From positions 163,563,107 to 163,627,106 of the forward strand of contig BTPG01000003.1 of the NCBI GenBank assembly GCA_036245525.1: a DNA stretch of 64,000 nt, given 5' to 3'. The notes below the pieces were generated by a model. The model searched no databases and was not told where the DNA came from. It worked only from the letters and a program-made list of their open reading frames with translations. Position numbers and translations under genes: made by a program. Source of the DNA: Semisulcospira habei (Eukaryota > Mollusca > Gastropoda > Semisulcospiridae). Shown here one piece after another: positions 62,688-64,000 of this stretch (within the stretch, counting starts at the first letter, position 1; the number at the start of each line of letters is the position of its first letter).

Positions 62688-64000
62688 TTACGTTGCCTTA
62701 AATAAATGCTTGTACAATTTTGCTTTAAAAGCAGCTAGGGAATTAACTTGTTGTAGATGCGGAGGAAGCGAATTCCACAGGAAACCACCTGAGTATGACA
62801 AACTGGATTTATACAAATCAATGCGGGGACGCTTTATGCTCAGGATGCTCCGAGAAGTGCTGTATCTCTTTTCAGTAAGAGTAAAGAGTTCCGATACGTG
62901 GCTAAGGGGGCCTTACCGTTAAGAGTTGTGTGCGCTAGCACGCACTTGTTAAATACTAAGTGTTTGCCAAGAGGAAGGAGTCCAGCTGCCTCGAGCCTCG
63001 CCTCAGTGAGTAGAGAGGAACTAGGAATAATTAGTTTGGCTGCTCTCCTATATAGCGATTTTTTTTTGGAACTGGACCTCACTGCAGCCGTCCCCAAACT
63101 GTTGAGGCATAATCCGTATGGGGCTTGATGAATCCATTGAAACATGGTTTACGCGTAGTCAAATTAATGACCGCTTTCAGTTTAGACAGTAAAAATAATT
63201 TCTTTGAAATTGTCTATCCGATGTGTATAACATGAGGTTGCCAACTGAGTTGATTATCTACAATTACACCTAGTAAACGGTGCTGCTGTACTTGCTCTAT
63301 TGGGACAGCTTCAAATGAGAGATTTAGAGGCGCGGGTTGGAGCTGATGTTTCTGACGCGTTGTGACTGGCATGCTTTTTGTTTTAGTTAGTGACTATCAT
63401 TCTATTTCTACTGTACCATTCAGAGACTTCTTGTAGACTCTGCTGGAGGCTGTTGGTTAAGTCAGCTACAGCTTTACCGGCCGCATGTAGCGTCGAATCG
63501 TCAGCAAACATGTCACACTCAGCACTAGCACATGTGATGTGTAGTGGTAAATCATTAATAAAGATACAGAATAATAATGGGCCCAAAACCGCGGAATAGT
63601 TGCCATTTGACATAGACAGCTTGTGTTCAGAAAGGTAAGAGTTTAAAAATTGAAAGGGCTGACTCGCTGCTGTTGTTGAAATAAACATTAAGTTTCCTCA
63701 GCAAGATTTCATGGTTTATAAGATCAAACGCTTTTTTCAGGTCCAAGAATACCGTGCCCGACATTTTGTTATTGTTGATGTTATCTAGCAATGAATCAAT
63801 CATACGTACTAATGCTGAGTGGCATGAGTGTTTAGGTCTAAATCCGGACTGGAACTTTTTTTTTTTTTTTTTAACAAGGACCGTTCTTCGAGGCACTGGA
63901 GAAGATACTTCTGGACATGCTTCTCAAGTGGCTTTGATAAAACAGACAGAAGAGAAATGGGACGAAGGTTATTTAGTAGTATCTTTGGTCTTTGGTATAG
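62688..64000 (-). pseudogene. LINE ORF2 reverse transcriptase, decayed, cut by the window edge
   Basis: Reverse-strand blocks in order from the right edge: NNLRPISLLSVLSKPLEKHV, FQSGFRPKHSCHSALVRMID, GTVFLDLKKAFDLINHEILL (motif A), VLGPLLFCIFINDLP (motif B side), MFADDSTLHA (catalytic Asp pair), RRAAKLI, then LWNSLPPHLQQ. A stop follows at 62688-62690. The frame changes near 63880 (poly-T), 63660, 63390 and 63070. The FADD box is intact. The ending matches the remnant at 17580-17812, so they are likely one CR1/Jockey-like family, distinct from the LINE at 18705-21850. Confidence 0.88.

Overview
This window looks like non-genic DNA from the nuclear genome of an animal, most likely a marine mollusc and plausibly a gastropod. 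I infer this from four things: the density of short dinucleotide arrays, tRNA-derived SINEs, APE-type non-LTR (LINE) retrotransposon remains, and a 1-kb dispersed element (2864-3880) of a type I know from mollusc genomes. I found no convincing host gene, exon chain, functional tRNA, rRNA or CRISPR array. Nearly all long open frames lie in microsatellites or in transposon remains.

The dominant content is a swarm of short palindromic elements. I group them by sequence and use the letters below throughout. Family A (about 230 bp, some 40 whole or partial copies) has ends TTAACCCCTTCACTGCC and a hairpin starting TGCAAGAGGCATAGATCC. Family B (about 214 bp) and its relatives B2, B3 and B4 share the hairpin core TTGGCGCC/GGCGCCAA but have different ends (TTAACTCATTCTACCCC in B, TTAACYCATTCAGCCC in B3). 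Family D (about 80 bp) starts TTAACTCATTCG. Family E (about 90 bp) starts TTAACCCTTTGGCTGTCGG and is palindromic almost throughout. A, B, D and E all begin and end in TTAA followed by CYCNTTN, the pattern of piggyBac-type MITEs. One B2 copy has landed in the internal TTAA of an A copy and duplicated it (56015-56443), which demonstrates the target site. Family C (GC-rich, core GGGCCGACGTCGGCC), family G (core TCTGTGATTTTGG), family L (non-palindromic) and single-instance palindromes (H, I, J, M, K, and 22211-22369) do not share these ends or are less clear. No transposase that could move them is encoded here.

Layout. 1-9300: A, B, D and E copies, the molluscan element, an A copy split by a hAT-like insertion, and another split by a LINE tail. 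9300-18700: hairpins, a CAGT-rich stretch and a LINE tail. 18705-21850: the best-preserved LINE (endonuclease, reverse transcriptase, C-terminal zinc knuckle), 5'-truncated and frameshifted. 22200-25230: a palindrome and two kinds of tRNA-derived SINE. 28371-31710: a 1.6-1.75 kb tandem duplication carrying its own set of palindromes. 32000-48000: microsatellites, LINE tails, and a nested element at 40868-41517. 48334-49285: an inverted pair of one retroposon. 50880-58100: a dense cluster of B2, B3, C and E copies plus a 31-bp minisatellite. 62688-64000: a decayed LINE reverse transcriptase that runs off the right edge.

The genes present are all mobile-element genes. The LINEs would have supplied reverse transcription for themselves and for the SINEs; the palindromic elements would have depended on transposases encoded elsewhere. 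Coordinates of palindromes were read by eye and may be off by a few bases. Family assignments were made without alignment software.
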